7,981 nt of DNA from NCBI GenBank assembly GCA_012031955.1, contig JAAURZ010000091.1, positions 1 to 7,981 on the forward strand, read 5' to 3'. Shown piece by piece: positions 7,578 through 7,981 of this stretch. A program made the translations under genes and the position numbers. Below the pieces are notes generated by a model. That model was not told where the DNA came from. It did no database searches and was given only the letters and a program-made list of their open reading frames with translations. Every line of letters starts with the position of its first letter. The stretch's first letter is position 1. The stretch is from Bacteroidia bacterium. Lineage in GTDB: Bacteria > Bacteroidota > Bacteroidia > Cytophagales > Cyclobacteriaceae.

Positions 7578-7584
7578 CCTCCTT
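7578..7584 (-). promoter_or_regulatory. Unusually strong Shine-Dalgarno sequence upstream of the protease
   Basis: The minus strand reads AAGGAGG here, an extended anti-16S match that is rare in Bacteroidota. It is 3 nt from an ATG at 7572-7574, which opens a 21-codon frame (MDSFLNDHRRRG...) overlapping the protease start in another frame, and 19 nt from the protease ATG at 7556-7558. It may be chance, a leader peptide signal, or the true start site of a protease frame that is broken in this sequence. Confidence 0.35.
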
Positions 7585-7751
7585 GGGTCGTTTCTCATCA
7601 AAGACGACACCAGCCGCACTTTTATGCTAATATGGACACGGCGTGCGCATTAAAATAGCCAAAACGACAGGTGGGCGAGGCAAAAGGCTGACGATGTTGC
7701 CACATTCAGGGGATGCAGCACACAATTATATATAGAGAACAGGGACCGGGA

Positions 7752-7783
7752 TTTGTGGTATAAAAGTGTATTTGTTAATATTG
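7752..7783 (+). promoter_or_regulatory. Probable promoter of the tRNA-Pro gene
   Basis: TTTG (7752-7755) followed after 20 nt by TAATATTG (7776-7783) resembles the Bacteroidota TTTG / TAnnTTTG pair with one mismatch in the -7 box. Initiation would fall near 7790, about 25 nt before the mature tRNA 5' end. TGTATTTG at 7767-7774 is a competing -7 candidate, but no -33 element is well placed for it. The rest of the 7585-7751 spacer is AT-rich with a TATATATA tract and shows no gene. Confidence 0.4.
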
Positions 7784-7814
7784 CAGCCCGCTTCCAGGTG
7801 AGGGGGAAAATGTT

Positions 7815-7889
7815 CGGGGTGTAGCGCAGCCCGGTTAGCGCACCACGTTAGGGACGTGGGGGTCGGAAGTTCGAATCTTCTCACCCCGA
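7815..7889 (+). tRNA. tRNA-Pro, anticodon AGG as sequenced
   Basis: A complete cloverleaf. The acceptor stem pairs CGGGGTG (7815-7821) with CACCCCG (7882-7888), discriminator A at 7889; the C1-G72 pair and A73 are prolyl-tRNA identity features known from E. coli. The D arm is GCGC (7824-7827) / GCGC (7838-7841). The anticodon stem CCACG (7843-7847) / CGTGG (7855-7859) encloses the loop TTAGGGA, so positions 34-36 are AGG (7850-7852), reading Pro codon CCU. The T arm is GGAAG / CTTCT with one G-U pair, around TTCGAAT. No 3' CCA is encoded; it would be added after transcription. G35, G36 and G37 are as expected for Pro, but A34 is unusual in bacteria, where Pro isoacceptors normally carry T, G or C there. 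Confidence 0.95.
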
Positions 7890-7892
7890 CAA

Positions 7893-7911
7893 CCTACCAG
7901 ACATTGGTAGG
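7893..7911 (+). other. Small hairpin in the tRNA trailer
   Basis: CCTACCA (7893-7899) and TGGTAGG (7905-7911) pair perfectly around a 5-nt loop GACAT, only 3 nt after the tRNA discriminator base. It could set the 3' boundary for tRNA processing or assist termination with the stronger hairpin just downstream. No T-run follows it directly, so it is not a terminator alone. Confidence 0.5.
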
Positions 7912-7915
7912 CATT

Positions 7916-7948
7916 AGCCTTTAAATCTTCCGATTTAAAGGCTTTTTT
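7916..7948 (+). terminator. Intrinsic terminator after tRNA-Pro
   Basis: AGCCTTTAAATC (7916-7927) and GATTTAAAGGCT (7932-7943) form a perfect 12-bp stem with a TTCC tetraloop, ending in a run of six Ts (7943-7948). This is a textbook Rho-independent terminator on the plus strand, ending a monocistronic tRNA transcript of roughly 155 nt if the proposed promoter is right. Confidence 0.9.
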
Positions 7949-7981
7949 GTTTCCAGCCTTTTATTGATAGACAAACAATTT

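Noticed and set aside
7815..7981. tRNA-Pro as an integration site of a mobile element
   Set aside because: No partial repeat of the tRNA 3' end or integrase gene is seen before the window ends; the downstream repeats are explained by a hairpin and a terminator.

Overview
The window looks like an ordinary chromosomal segment of a Bacteroidota bacterium, probably in or near the Chitinophagales/Chitinophagaceae (inference). The evidence is a Bacteroidota-type promoter (TTG ... TACCTTTG) before the helicase gene, nearly no Shine-Dalgarno sequences, a DPP IV-type S9 peptidase of the kind common in this phylum, and a secretion signal ending AKA-Q. I see no phage, transposon, CRISPR array or defence island.

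Layout. A leftward run covers 22-4810. In transcription order it holds a secreted prolyl dipeptidyl peptidase (S9/DPP IV), an outer-membrane beta-barrel protein 12 nt behind it, an AraC-family regulator, and two DinB/YfiT-superfamily proteins 12 nt apart. A 131-nt divergent promoter region (4811-4941) follows and carries a 30-bp dyad. Reading rightward from it is a DEAD-box RNA helicase with a DbpA-type RNA-binding domain and a Lys-rich tail (4942-6638). It converges, with a 2-nt gap, on a leftward HtrA-like serine protease with one PDZ domain (6641-7558). The last codons and stops of these two genes are mirror images and form the arms of one terminator hairpin. The right edge carries a rightward tRNA-Pro gene, whose anticodon reads AGG, followed by a hairpin and a strong intrinsic terminator.

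The most important property of the sequence is technical. Four long genes are each interrupted by a frame change while both halves remain perfectly family-like: the AraC regulator, the beta-barrel protein, the DPP IV (twice, including its signal peptide) and the helicase (inside motif III, SAT). Nearly all are repaired by adding one base, mostly in a short homopolymer. The first DinB gene also stops early at an A6 run. This pattern fits uncorrected indels in the assembly better than real gene decay, so the genes are annotated here as full-length reconstructed spans with the break stated.

How the genes work together. The DPP IV and barrel protein probably act together at the cell envelope. The AraC regulator may control the DinB-like pair just downstream. 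Helicase, HtrA and tRNA are housekeeping functions for RNA remodelling, protein quality control and proline decoding. I found no convincing new system. The points most worth checking are the AGG anticodon, the mirrored convergent gene ends, the dyad at the helicase promoter, and the Cys-rich regulator next to the putative thiol-transferase-fold genes.
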